Shown here in pieces: positions 1 to 9,757 of a stretch of 64,000 nucleotides of DNA. A program made the position numbers and the translations under genes. Every line of letters starts with the position of its first letter. Positions within the stretch are counted from its first letter, which is position 1. Origin of the DNA: Manduca sexta (Eukaryota; Arthropoda; Insecta; Lepidoptera; Sphingidae). The notes below the pieces were generated by a model that was not told the DNA's origin, ran no database searches, and saw only the letters and a program-made list of their open reading frames with translations. Where the stretch lies: assembly GCF_014839805.1 (NCBI RefSeq), contig NC_051132.1:868001-932000 (forward strand). The letters run 5' to 3'.

Positions 1-1474
1 TATTTATCTGGTCCACTTCCGGCGAATAAATGTCTGGTGAAATCTCAATTTGATTAAACTCTCGTCTGTGAGGGTACAAAGTGAAGTCTTTCCCTTTAAT
101 CACGCACTCTGGGGACAATCTGATGATACCAGCTCGGTTGAATTGCTCAACGCTGATGTGGTTATTACATATGATTTTTATTGGATGCGCCTCGCAATAG
201 AAGAATAGATATTGCGAAGTCGCGTTTAATTCTATCAGTTTATTCGTACAAATTGTTTTCTCGACTTTGCACGTGTGGTTTGTGTGGTCACAGTAGACTT
301 CGTCATTTTCCAGTCGTTCGATCGGTTTTGCCGTATCGCAGATGTACGAACTGACATGATACAAACACTTGTCTAATTCGTGAGCGGTTAAGGGAAAGTA
401 GGAGTCATGATCTAAGTTGAGAGCGATGTACTCCGCTGCAGGTACGATGGCGACCATGTCGTTGTTGAATTTGCGCGGAATCGGAATCAATCTGTACAAC
501 TGGAATACTTCTCTGCTAATCAAAGGGAAAGTTACCTCAAATATGACAAATTTCTGCGTAACTCGCGCTTTTACTTTTAACAATCTGTAGATATCGTGTA
601 AATCTGTTTCTATGTTTTGAATTGGCAGCTTCAAATCATTGCTCACTTGACTATTTATTAATTGAAGTTCTGAGCGCAGTAGCCTCGGTGTTAATAAGTG
701 CAGGCTTATTTGTCCGTGGTAAATATCAGTTATAGTATCCAACAAGGTTTCTTGAAGTCGCTTGAGGCTCTGCAGTAAATTGTTGCCGGCCATCGCTGTT
801 AATGTGAAATCTTGCACGCGCGTTATGTTGTGTATTTGCCCTTGTAAAATTATCGTATTATTGTTCAGTGCATCCAACTTTGCGTTTATAATTGTATGTT
901 GTTTCTTTATTGTCGTTTCCATTGTTTTCATCAAATTAAATTCTGATTCTATGAGCGACGTTTGGTTCTTCCACAGTTGTAGTAAGTGCTTTTCGTTGGC
1001 TCTAGTCGCTTCGATATCTTTGGTGTATTGATCTGCGAATCGAGAATCTAGTACCCCGAATAGCTCATTGGCCATATTCCCGATCCCGTTGATAAGACCG
1101 CGTCGAGAACGAACCTGCTTAGACCGCTCGTTAAAATGCTGACAGAGTAAAAGTTCATTATAATACTCCAGCTCTTGATAGTCATGGCGCAGTTGCGTTA
1201 CTATCATGTTACATTGTGAATGTTCATGATTTTTGTTGCACAGTTTGTCTAGATACTCTGTTATTTTAGTATAAGTTTTAATGCCTGCCCAGTAAGGTTC
1301 CATGTCGAAGTACACGATGAGCGTCCATTTATCTCGAACGAGTTGTGCCTTTGCGAGTGGATCGAAATAGAGACTTTGGTTGTACGGTAGCGGTGTTATG
1401 GTATGAGCTCCATTAGATGGTGTTATGATGACCATCATCCAGATCAATACACTCGGTGCTATGGTTGCTAACAT
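1..1474 (-). CDS. Envelope fusion protein-like ORF (errantivirus/baculovirus F type), partial
   Basis: This is an open minus-strand frame of 491 codons running off the left edge without a stop. The start at 1474 is the first Met of a hydrophobic N-terminus that looks like a signal peptide. A furin-type R-S-R-R site lies at residues 122-125 (bases 1100-1111), followed at once by a Gly-rich, amphipathic stretch typical of the fusion peptide of insect F-like envelope proteins. A Gln/Asn-rich helical region and a Cys-rich ectodomain follow. The transmembrane anchor would lie beyond the edge. I see no stop or frameshift in the visible part. No gag or pol frame lies upstream (1475-2327), so this is either an orphan retroelement fragment or a host-retained env gene. 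It runs antisense to HR96, probably inside an HR96 intron. Family assignment rests on the cleavage site, fusion peptide and layout; no database search was possible. Confidence 0.75.
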   Translation of the reverse strand, partial: MLATIAPSVLIWMMVIITPSNGAHTITPLPYNQSLYFDPLAKAQLVRDKWTLIVYFDMEPYWAGIKTYTKITEYLDKLCNKNHEHSQCNMIVTQLRHDYQELEYYNELLLCQHFNERSKQVRSRRGLINGIGNMANELFGVLDSRFADQYTKDIEATRANEKHLLQLWKNQTSLIESEFNLMKTMETTIKKQHTIINAKLDALNNNTIILQGQIHNITRVQDFTLTAMAGNNLLQSLKRLQETLLDTITDIYHGQISLHLLTPRLLRSELQLINSQVSNDLKLPIQNIETDLHDIYRLLKVKARVTQKFVIFEVTFPLISREVFQLYRLIPIPRKFNNDMVAIVPAAEYIALNLDHDSYFPLTAHELDKCLYHVSSYICDTAKPIERLENDEVYCDHTNHTCKVEKTICTNKLIELNATSQYLFFYCEAHPIKIICNNHISVEQFNRAGIIRLSPECVIKGKDFTLYPHRREFNQIEISPDIYSPEVDQIN

Positions 1475-1528
1475 AATTTTTGGTGTCCGTGTTTGCGCTT
1501 ACCGATTAACCCCTGTTCATTCACTGGC

Positions 1529-1536
1529 TTTTATAG
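1529..1536 (-). promoter_or_regulatory. TATA box upstream of the env-like ORF
   Basis: On the minus strand the sequence reads CTATAAAAG, about 55 bp upstream of the env-like start codon. That spacing would put transcription start near 1500 with a leader of roughly 30 nt. It may be an LTR-derived or a host-acquired promoter. Functional use is inference. Confidence 0.45.
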
Positions 1537-1653
1537 ATCTTCCAAGTTCTTAATTTGTTTCACGTACGGTATAATCTGGTATTGACTTCTTTCCCTATTT
1601 TTAGAGAATTTTCGAGTTATTTTCGTTAAAAAATTACCGCTTCAAATATATGT

Positions 1654-1684
1654 ATCGTACATTCTCTTCAAGAGAATGTACGAT
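1654..1684. repeat. 31-bp perfect inverted repeat
   Basis: Two 15-base arms (ATCGTACATTCTCTT and its exact complement) flank a single central C. It lies about 180 bp upstream of the env-like start codon and about 120 bp upstream of its TATA box, so it could be a protein-binding palindrome or a relic of an LTR. No second copy was noticed in the window. Confidence 0.8.
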
Positions 1685-2327
1685 AGTTAGTTATTTTCTT
1701 CCAACTGGCGCTATTTTCTCGACACTAGATGTCACTGGCTTTACGCAAATGGCCTTCTCAATGCACTTCGATAAAATGCAGCTATAACTTTTCTGTATTA
1801 ATGTATAAACTAGTTCGTACAATCAGTTCGACCATGAATGAGATACTAGCATACGAAGTGGAGTTCCTACTATTTATAAAGACAGTTTCCAGTTATGTCT
1901 TACAGATATACTTATCAGCGGGTAACGTCGACCGCATGGTGACGTAGTGGTGCTTACATCATTATTTATACAAATAATATAAGTAATTGTTGTTTGCTAT
2001 TTAGTTTTATCTCACAAGTTCACCACAACATTACCAACATGAGCAAATAAACTTTATGCTATATTATATATTATTTTTTTATATCTTTTTCCCTTATGCA
2101 CTTAAGTAACGTAATCAGTGTAATAACTTATGTCAAAAAGAGACAGACAGGCAGGCGAATGGACGGACATTCCAAAAGTATAAGGGTACCTCGTTGATTT
2201 GTCGCGAATAATTATAGTAGCCTGTTATCATTACAAATAAAGTCCTTGCATAATATGAAAATTATTCCAATTTTAGTCTGATTAAACGGGAATAGTCTTT
2301 TTTTTAGTATTTATAATTGTTTTCCAG

Positions 2328-5300
2328 GTGGAGCGTGCAAAATTGAATGAGCTGATTGTGGCTAACAAGGCCCTTAACGCTCCCATAGATGACGACATAT
2401 CACAAATCGTCGAGTCTGCGAGCCCGGTAAGTTAAATCTTAGACGACCGATCGATCGGACGGTAAATCGGTCCGACATAAATCCTTTAGCTCAAAACTTA
2501 GTACGTAATTGCAAATCAAATAAAATATGATATGGACGACCGATTAACCGGTCCGATAAATATCGGTTAACTGAAATGTAATGTACTGAATGCGCGGTAT
2601 GACAGCGCTCTGAGGTCCTGGGTTCGAATCCCGGGTCGGGCCAAGTGATATTTGAGCTTTTTTGCTCAGTATCCGCCCGGAGTTTGGAATTTGTGCCCGA
2701 TATGGCGATAGACTCGCCCCGTATCACATCATGGGTCTGAACACACTTGGCGAAAAGTGGGTAAAAACAGTTCAGTTGTCCAATTTGGGAATCTAATTCA
2801 AACCCTTCCCGGTTTTAACAAAATTAGTTATATATACATATTTTAAAACAAAGTCCTATTTTCTGTCTGTCTGTATGTTATCGATTTTCTCAAAATCTAC
2901 TCAATAATGTTTTATGAAATTTGGCATGGAGATAGTTTAAGACCCTGGGAAGAAATTAGGCCATTTTTATCCCAGGAAAAATATATAACGGGACTTTTTC
3001 CGGAAAACTCCTTTACACAAGCTAAGTCGTGAGCAAAAGCTAAGTAAACAATAAAACAAAGGGAAAACCACAGCCATAGAGTATAACAATTTCAATAAGA
3101 ATAATTAATTTAAAATGTTCATGAATCAGTTGTTAGTTAATAAAACAACATTATTATTTTTGTGGTGAGAATGTGGTCAATAAAGCATAAAACTATAATA
3201 AAAATAATAATGACGTATTGTAACTGATATATGAAGCTAATGTGTTTATTCCAACGCCACAACGTCTAGACCTAGGGGTATTGTTTGTGAAAATTATTTA
3301 TAGGACCAATATCAACATTAACACTAAGTGCTTCATAGTTTAGAAAAGGGCAAATAGTTTATTCATGTTTCTGAAACAACTTTGGTGTATACTTTAGCTA
3401 TATAAATATGAAAGAATGAGATATTTCCAATAATTAGGTTAAGGCATAGACTTACCCCCTTATTCATAGACGTTATTTATCTAAGGATGGAGCATTGCTG
3501 TGATAACAAGTCTGTTTCTTAGTGTTGACGGCATGGCAGCCTTCGTGGTCCGTAGATATGGGGCCGTTGTGATTGGCTAATATTGAGATACAACTTGAAT
3601 CTAGTTGGCTGTCAGATAAACAAAGCTGAACAAACAGCAAGCTGTCATAAACAAAGCTTAGAAACAGACTTGTTATTACAGCAATGCTCCGTCCTTAGAT
3701 AAATAACGTCTATAAGGGGGTAAGAATGCATTACTTAATATGTTGCTTGTCACCGGTTATACATAACTATAATCAGATCAAAAAGTGCGTGCCGTCGCTA
3801 ACAACAGAACTGCGCTACGATCAGTGTGATGTATAGATACGTAAATCCCTATTAGTGCTTTACACGCGTATTCACAAACAATACTGTGAGAACGCACGGT
3901 GCGACCGAACCTATAGTTTTGTATATTTCAAGACTTTCTTTAAGTTTGTTCAGCTTTATTTATCTGACAGCCAATTCAAGTTAATTTGTATCCATATTAG
4001 CCAATCACAGCACCCCTATGCATAGTGGCCGTTCAAGTATTACGTAACGCAATTTAGGGAGGAGGGGGGTGGTCTTGTAAAACGTCCACAGGTTACGTAA
4101 CATTGGTTTTCTATATTAATAATAAAAATAGGCAATTAAAATCTCCTAAAGTTGGCAATCCTTTTCGTTTGTAATTTACGGGGAATGCCTCGATTGTATA
4201 CGACGTCATTTTTATTTTGTTCTCGCAAGTTGGCAACACTTTTCATTTAAGTTTTATCGGGAATACCTCGAATGTATTTTGCTTCATTTTTATCTTGTTT
4301 TCGTTGTTAATATTGGTTAGTATTTTTACGATTTTTTAAACTTGTTTGTTAAGAATGCGATTTTATGTGGACTAAACTGTTTTATTTCAGGAACGTTTCC
4401 GTTTCTAAATATAATAATAATAATAATAATAACAGCCCTGTATTATATACTTGCCCACTGCTGAGCACGGGCCTCCTCTACTACTGAGAGGGATTAGGCC
4501 TTAGTCCACCACGCTGGCCTAGTGCGGATTGGTAGACTTCACACACCTTCGAAATTCCTATAGAGAACTTCTCAGATGTGCAGGTTTCCTCACGATGTTT
4601 TCCTTCACCGTTAAAGCGAACGATAAATTCACAAAGAATACACACATGATTTTTTAGAAAAGTCAGAGGTGTGTGCCCTTGGGATTTGAACCTGCGGACA
4701 TTCGTCTCGGCAGTCCGTTCCACACCCAACTAGGCTATCGCCATCTTATCGCCGTTTCTAAATGCATGGCCAAAAAAATCATAATATTGATTTTTATGTC
4801 GTCAAATAGCTTAAAGAAATACCCATCTGATGAACTTACCTAAATAACGGTATCTTCTTTAGAACCTGTCAAAAACCTTGAAAGAGTTTCTCTATTTTAA
4901 AACTATAAATCTATATTTACAAAACTTCGATCATCTCAAAATTAGGTTTCCCTGACATACCGCTTTTGCGCTTAGCACGGCAGTATAGTGCACATATATT
5001 TTTTTTGTAGTTGCATGAACGCCTCTGCGGGTGAAGGTCTTCTCCAAGGAACGTTTGTGAATACAATCATTAATATGCCTTCAGTGAAGAGGTTGATTGT
5101 TCAGTTGCAGGAGACAGTGGGTGAGCACGATCCACGACTGATAAAGTTGGTGAACTTGACCGCGGTGGCCATCAGGCGGCTCATCAAGATCGCCAAGAAG
5201 ATCAACGCGTTCAAGAACATGTGCGAAGAGGATCAGGTTAGTTAGCGGGATAATGTTTGCTGGTGGTAGGATTTATTTTGTATCCACTCGGATAGTGAAC

Positions 5301-6828
5301 ACCGTACACAAGGTAAGGTAAGTAACTGGCAGACGTAAGTGTGTCGCGTTTCAGGATCAGTCTGTGTATATCTTGTTCTAACAGACCAGCATGATTGTGT
5401 TATCTGTCGACGGGTAATCATCCCTCGTCAGTCGACACTATCTGATCACGTTCTGCTTACTATCAGGTACAGTGGAGTCACTTTACTATGCAGTAAAAAA
5501 AATACTTTTTTGTTCATTTTAGGTGGCGTTGTTAAAAGGCGGATGCATTGAAATGATGGTGCTGAGGAGTACAATGACGTACGACGGACAGAGGAATCAT
5601 TGGAAGGTACGAAAATATTTTTATATCAATACATTAACTATCTCTCATTTAATAAAAGTTTTACTGTGTATATCTCCGAGGTATGAAGTTGTCTACATTT
5701 CGTAATCTAGAACCTGGTATATGTGTTCCACAATATCATATTAATTATATAAGACCAGGAGAAAGTAAAATAAGATACGATTATTGGTCTACTCATAACT
5801 GCTAGATTTTTATTTGAGACTCAAATTAAGTTTCATTTTGTCCACTGTCTCTAGCGTAGTTGTATTGTAATGATATTGATGTAATTGGATGCATCATTTG
5901 CGTCTCTGTCTACCCTATCGAGGATCAAAAGCGTGAGCAATGTATTGGCACTGTAGTGTTGCTAACGTGTGTGTGGCGGCAGATCCCGCACTGCCAGGAG
6001 CAGTTCGGGCGCATCCGCACGGACGTGCTGAAGCTGGCGAAGGGCAACATCTACCGCTCGCACGAGCTGTTCATCCGCTCGTTCGAGGCGCGCTGGCGCA
6101 CCGACGAGTACGTCATACTCATCATGTCCGCCATCCTGCTGTTCACGCCCGACAGGGCCAAGGTCGTGCACAGGGACGTCATCAAACTGGAGCAGGTCAG
6201 TCAGCGCTGCTTGATGATGAGTTTGTTTTATTACGTTAGTTATTATATCAGTCACTCCACGTAAGACTCGGGATCTTTTGCAAATAGGAATACATGTCAA
6301 AATCGGTTCAGCCGATTTAGAATTCAGTCCAGACAAAACCAATTATATAGGTATAGATAATGCAAATTCTGCTTAGAATTATTTGACCTATATGATGTGT
6401 GGATACTTCTTAACATTTCCGGTAAATACACAATCGAATTATCAAAGTCATCATTCCCAACATACAGGCCTTGCCTAGTTTGGGTGCCCCTAGTAATTGT
6501 GATGTTTATAATAATTTCCTGTAATTGTATTTATTTTTGTAAAATTTTACGTCTCAATGTAAGTCTGATTTGTAATAAACTATTTAAATTTGAATCTTAA
6601 TGTTACATAATTATTTTTCAGAACTCCTACTACTATCTACTAAGGCGCTACTTAGAGAGCGTCTACCCTGGCTGTGAGGCGAAGTCAACGTTTCTAAAAC
6701 TAATCCAGAAAATTCTAGAACTAAGAAAGCTGGCAGAGGAGATCACGGACGTGTACCTAGACGTGAATCCCCTGGAGCCCCTGCTTATGGAAATATTCGA
6801 CCTAAAGCACCATGGAGGGAGCGAGTGA
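2328..6828 (+). CDS. Hr96: Nuclear receptor HR96 (NR1J1), ligand-binding-domain exons, 5' part outside window
   Basis: The visible plus-strand exons are 2328-2426, 5011-5236, 5523-5606, 5983-6195 and 6622-6828 (stop 6826-6828). The last four give a continuous nuclear-receptor ligand-binding domain. Exon 5523-5606 carries the helix-5 signature VALLKGGCIEMMVLRS. Exon 5983-6195 ends in the HKDVI-like stretch HRDVIKLEQ. The last exon has NSYYYLLRRYLESVY and an AF-2 helix containing PLLMEIFDL, just before the stop. These match the insect HR96 family, which senses lipids and xenobiotics in the nucleus. The DNA-binding zinc fingers must lie left of the window. Exon 2328-2426 (33 codons, helix 1/hinge-like) is the least certain: its donor leaves phase 0, while the acceptor at 5011 needs an incoming phase of 2. 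A small unseen exon or a wrong boundary is therefore likely between them. Confidence is high for the LBD exons and moderate for the first. Confidence 0.88.
2575..2745 (+). mobile_element. tRNA-derived SINE, family B, copy 1
   Basis: A pol III B box GGTTCGAATCC lies at 2621-2631. The downstream body includes a stretch reading (in reverse) GCCATATCGGGCACAAAT, shared with minus-strand copies near 36520, 23120 and 28450. Boundaries are approximate. Confidence 0.7.
2847..3040 (+). repeat. Dispersed repeat (degenerate)
   Basis: It contains the phrases GAAATTTGGCATGGAGATAG, GACCCTGGGAAGAA and a terminal GAGCAAAAGCTA-like end. These recur in the longer copy at 39535-39745 and, in reverse, at 18945-19215. 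Probably the 3' end of a non-LTR or SINE-type retroposon; class not certain. Confidence 0.6.
3451..3724. mobile_element. MITE with about 65-bp terminal inverted repeats
   Basis: The left end starts CTTACCCCCTTA and continues TTATCTAAGGATGGAGCAT. The right end is its near-perfect complement (about four differences over 65 bp, plus a 3-nt gap). It has no coding capacity. It sits in the HR96 intron. Confidence 0.85.
3945..4018 (-). repeat. Internal fragment of the same MITE, inverted
   Basis: The reverse complement of this stretch (GTGATTGGCTAATAT ... TTGGCTGTCAGATAAA ... AAGCTGAACAAAC) matches the interior of the element at 3451-3724. It lacks the terminal repeats and is degenerate. Confidence 0.65.
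4411..4751 (-). mobile_element. Full-length tRNA-derived SINE, family A, with target-site duplication
   Basis: On the minus strand the head carries a perfect pol III A box TAGCCTAGTTGG and the B box GGTTCAAATCC. The body follows, with an (ATT)n tail at 4411-4431. A 12-bp direct repeat CCGTTTCTAAAT flanks it at 4399-4410 and 4752-4763. Further copies lie at 13250, 24080 and 30709. Confidence 0.9.
5262..5505 (+). repeat. Dispersed repeat family R1, copy 1
   Basis: Begins TGCTGGTGGTAGGAT and contains the family landmarks CGTACACAAGG, CAGTCTGTGTATAT, ACAGACCAGCATGATTGTG and TCAGTCGACA, ending with ATCAGGTACAGTGGAGTCAC. It occupies the HR96 intron between exons 5011-5236 and 5523-5606. Class unknown. 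Confidence 0.75.
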
Positions 6829-7786
6829 CGGTTGTATTGATTTTATAGTTGTACTGATGTAACACTGCGTAAGTGAATCGATTTGGAATCGATTTTTATT
6901 GCCAAATGATTATTGTTAATCGATTTTTACGATTCAACCTACATTTTTTAATATTTTCGTGGGGTAATGGTATTAAGTAAGAAAATTATGCTTGTTAGAT
7001 CCGAGCTAAAGAATTAATAATTCGGAAATGTTTGTCCCATGACGAAGTAGTGAGTGACCATAATATTGTTTTAGTTTAGTCTCAAAAATAGTATTCTAAT
7101 GATAACTAGTTCTTGGTTCGCAACACCGCCTTTAGGAGAATAAATTATTTTCTGAATTCGATATCTCTCTAAATAATTCATAGCCTCTATTGTAATATTT
7201 TAGCTTTCTTTTGACATTTTTTTTTAGTCAGCTCTGTCCTTAAAGAGGCCGCTCGCTACAAACAAACCGACAAAATGATTTGTTTATTATATTATGTTCC
7301 GAATAGTTACCTCATAAACGAGTTATCTCTTTATGATCTACGATTACAAGATTGTAATATTTAATTAACATAGTCGATGAGTGATATATTCACATTATTA
7401 CGACTTAGATATCGTTGCATTTGTTATTCCGAATACTCTTTGTACCCAATACTAAAATTCAAATAGGTACCTTGTGTATAAAATTTTTTTCGTATCTAGA
7501 AACTTGATACTGATAGTTGACTTAACTGGCAATCGTATTTAGAACCCCATCTCTACCCAAGTAAGAGAGTAAGAAATAAGAGAGTAAGAGCTAATAATAC
7601 ACAAGAAGTGGGTTTAATATCAAAAAATATTTACGCAGTGTTACCTTGATAAGTGACTGTTAAAGTTAATTTAATTATATTTACAAAGTGTGGTGTCAAG
7701 TTAAAAGCAATCGGTGCGGCCAATGGCGTCCTGTTGAATGTTTATACAAATTCTATTGATTAATTTTATAATCAAATAAGGCTTGA

Positions 7787-7830
7787 CGCACACTAACAGT
7801 ACGTCTAATAGTCGGTGCTGTTAGTGTGCG
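7787..7830. other. Stem-loop, 13-bp perfect arms
   Basis: The arms CGCACACTAACAG and CTGTTAGTGTGCG enclose an 18-nt loop. If the HR96 transcript extends this far it would be a 3' UTR hairpin. Function unknown. Confidence 0.6.
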
Positions 7831-9531
7831 GCGACTCTTATATTAGTTGAACATTGACAAAGTTTTTCTATAAATAATGAAGGGAAAATCGTTTTAGTAA
7901 TATCAAAGGAAAGTTCTTTGTTTTTCGACATAATTAATTATCGTGCCTCGGCTTCGCCTGGCAACTGGTTTGTTAGAGACGTTTTCATTAAAAATACACA
8001 TGACATATTGTTCCTGTGCTTTTTGTTACAATTAATAATGTATCAAATTACACGCAATACGAAAAAACCGTACGGACTACGTAGTTTATATGAAAAAAAC
8101 ATGCTTGCGACAAAAAATCGCACCGGACGACTTTTTCCGAATTGTGCACGGACTTTGAATGTTTAGCCAAATCTATAGACTGATTTGAATTATATCTTAA
8201 ATGGGTCTCTCGCATTTGTCAACGTAGATCTATTTGCATTTAGGTTAACGCATAGAAATCTAAGGCTGTTGCATAAACGCCTTGCTACAATCATTGACAC
8301 TGATCGAAAACAAAAAGTATAGGAATGACCTATCTGAGCGACAAATCTGTCGCATCGATTTACAGTTGTAGAAAGGCATTTTGATTACAGTCCCTAAGTA
8401 TGGGCAGCGGTAATCACTCCATCAATTCGCTCATTTATTTATAATTGTCTTTTTTAAGTAGAGATTCAAAAAATTAAATTTTTGTTCACATCAGTAATGA
8501 AAAAATGTATTGAATATTTGATGCGCGCGGTGACAGAGTTAGAAACAGTACAAAATGTTTTTAATTACTAGTAATTAATATTGTATGAAGAATTGTCGAC
8601 TAAGTATAGAGAGTTCGCGGAGTTGTTCCGGGGAAACAAGCCCCAGACATTTGTTCTTAATAACATATGTGACATTGTATACAATGTCATAAAATTGACA
8701 CAATATTAATCCTGTGCTATTGTTAATTCAGAGATCCTTTCTGCCCATTCCCTAACCTTGTCGAGGAAGACCCAACTCTATTGTACAGTCAATAAAAACT
8801 ATATCATTGTTAAACATTTTTAAAGATATTATTGTATATATCTTATATTTTCGTTTATAGTTTGTAAATAAATATAGTTTATAATTATATTTAATTATTT
8901 TAAGAGAAATATTTTTATATAAATTTTAGCCATTTGTCGTAAGTGCAATAATGTATTTAAGAGACACGGAATTATAGTTTGTTATTTATGTTGTTACTTT
9001 ATTTACGACCTATGGAATGGGGAAGTTTCCTAAGTTTGAAAAATAAATCCTTGAAATCAAAATAAAGCAATTTCGTATTGGCATTATTGTAAGCGAAAGT
9101 TATGGGGTTATCGAGCCATCTCTTTCTCACGCATGAAGCGTAATGGCCGGTGACGTCACAGTTTGCCATAACTGTTATTTGACAGCTACCCTTTTCACTT
9201 ATTGTGCGGATTTTGAAAATTCTGTTTCCATTCGATTTTGGAGTATATACATACATTTTTCATAAATACATTCAAAAGTCTTCCAACTACCCTATTAAGG
9301 TTTGCACACCGTTAGACAAAGCGACGACTCCTATCCTTATATTATATATTTATGTAGCCTACTACCATGTTATATAACATTAATATTACAAAATAAATTG
9401 CCATTTATTGCTATTGAAAATGTTTACCGGTTTGATAGTAGCATTTGTTACAGTACAATATTTAAGTGCTATCGAGTAATAATATTGTAAAATAACGTGT
9501 ATAAGCAAAAAATGAACTCCAAGTTACATAA

Positions 9532-9537
9532 TTTATT
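9532..9537 (-). promoter_or_regulatory. Candidate polyadenylation signal of DNAAF1
   Basis: AATAAA on the minus strand, about 220 nt past the DNAAF1 stop codon at 9758. Others are possible. Confidence 0.4.
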
Positions 9538-9757
9538 ACGTTCTACAAACAAATAACACAATTGCCAACAAAAACAAAATATACGCGTAACTTTTCTATT
9601 ACAAACAAAATTAAACATAATAAAAAATACAAAACAAAGAGGCATCAAATACTTAAAATCGCTTCTAACCAAATATTTTTTATGCTACACAAACATAATG
9701 TATATTCAACAACTTATTTTAATGTTCTACATTAAATATGAGATTATTGTATAAAAT

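Larger units (their letters stand above)
2427..5010. other. HR96 intron filled with transposon debris
   Basis: No convincing exon was found here, although splice phases predict one. The interval contains a tRNA-derived SINE, a dispersed repeat, a 274-bp MITE, a MITE fragment and a second SINE, each listed separately. A good acceptor-like site ending at 4391 is followed by a frame that closes after five codons, so it was not accepted as an exon. Confidence 0.7.
6829..9757. other. Convergent intergenic region between HR96 and DNAAF1
   Basis: AT-rich, with no ORF that resembles a gene. It should hold the HR96 3' UTR (an AATAAA at 7139-7144 is one candidate end) and the DNAAF1 3' UTR on the other strand. 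Apart from a stem-loop at 7787-7830 nothing else was recognised. Confidence 0.6.

Noticed and set aside
2621..2631. tRNA gene (B box)
   Set aside because: No folding acceptor stem or second box at tRNA spacing; the sequence belongs to a dispersed SINE. The same applies to B boxes near 4690, 13310, 23200 and 36566.
4391..4410. Candidate missing HR96 exon after the acceptor-like site
   Set aside because: With the incoming phase 0 the frame ends at TAA after five codons, and no donor follows before the SINE.
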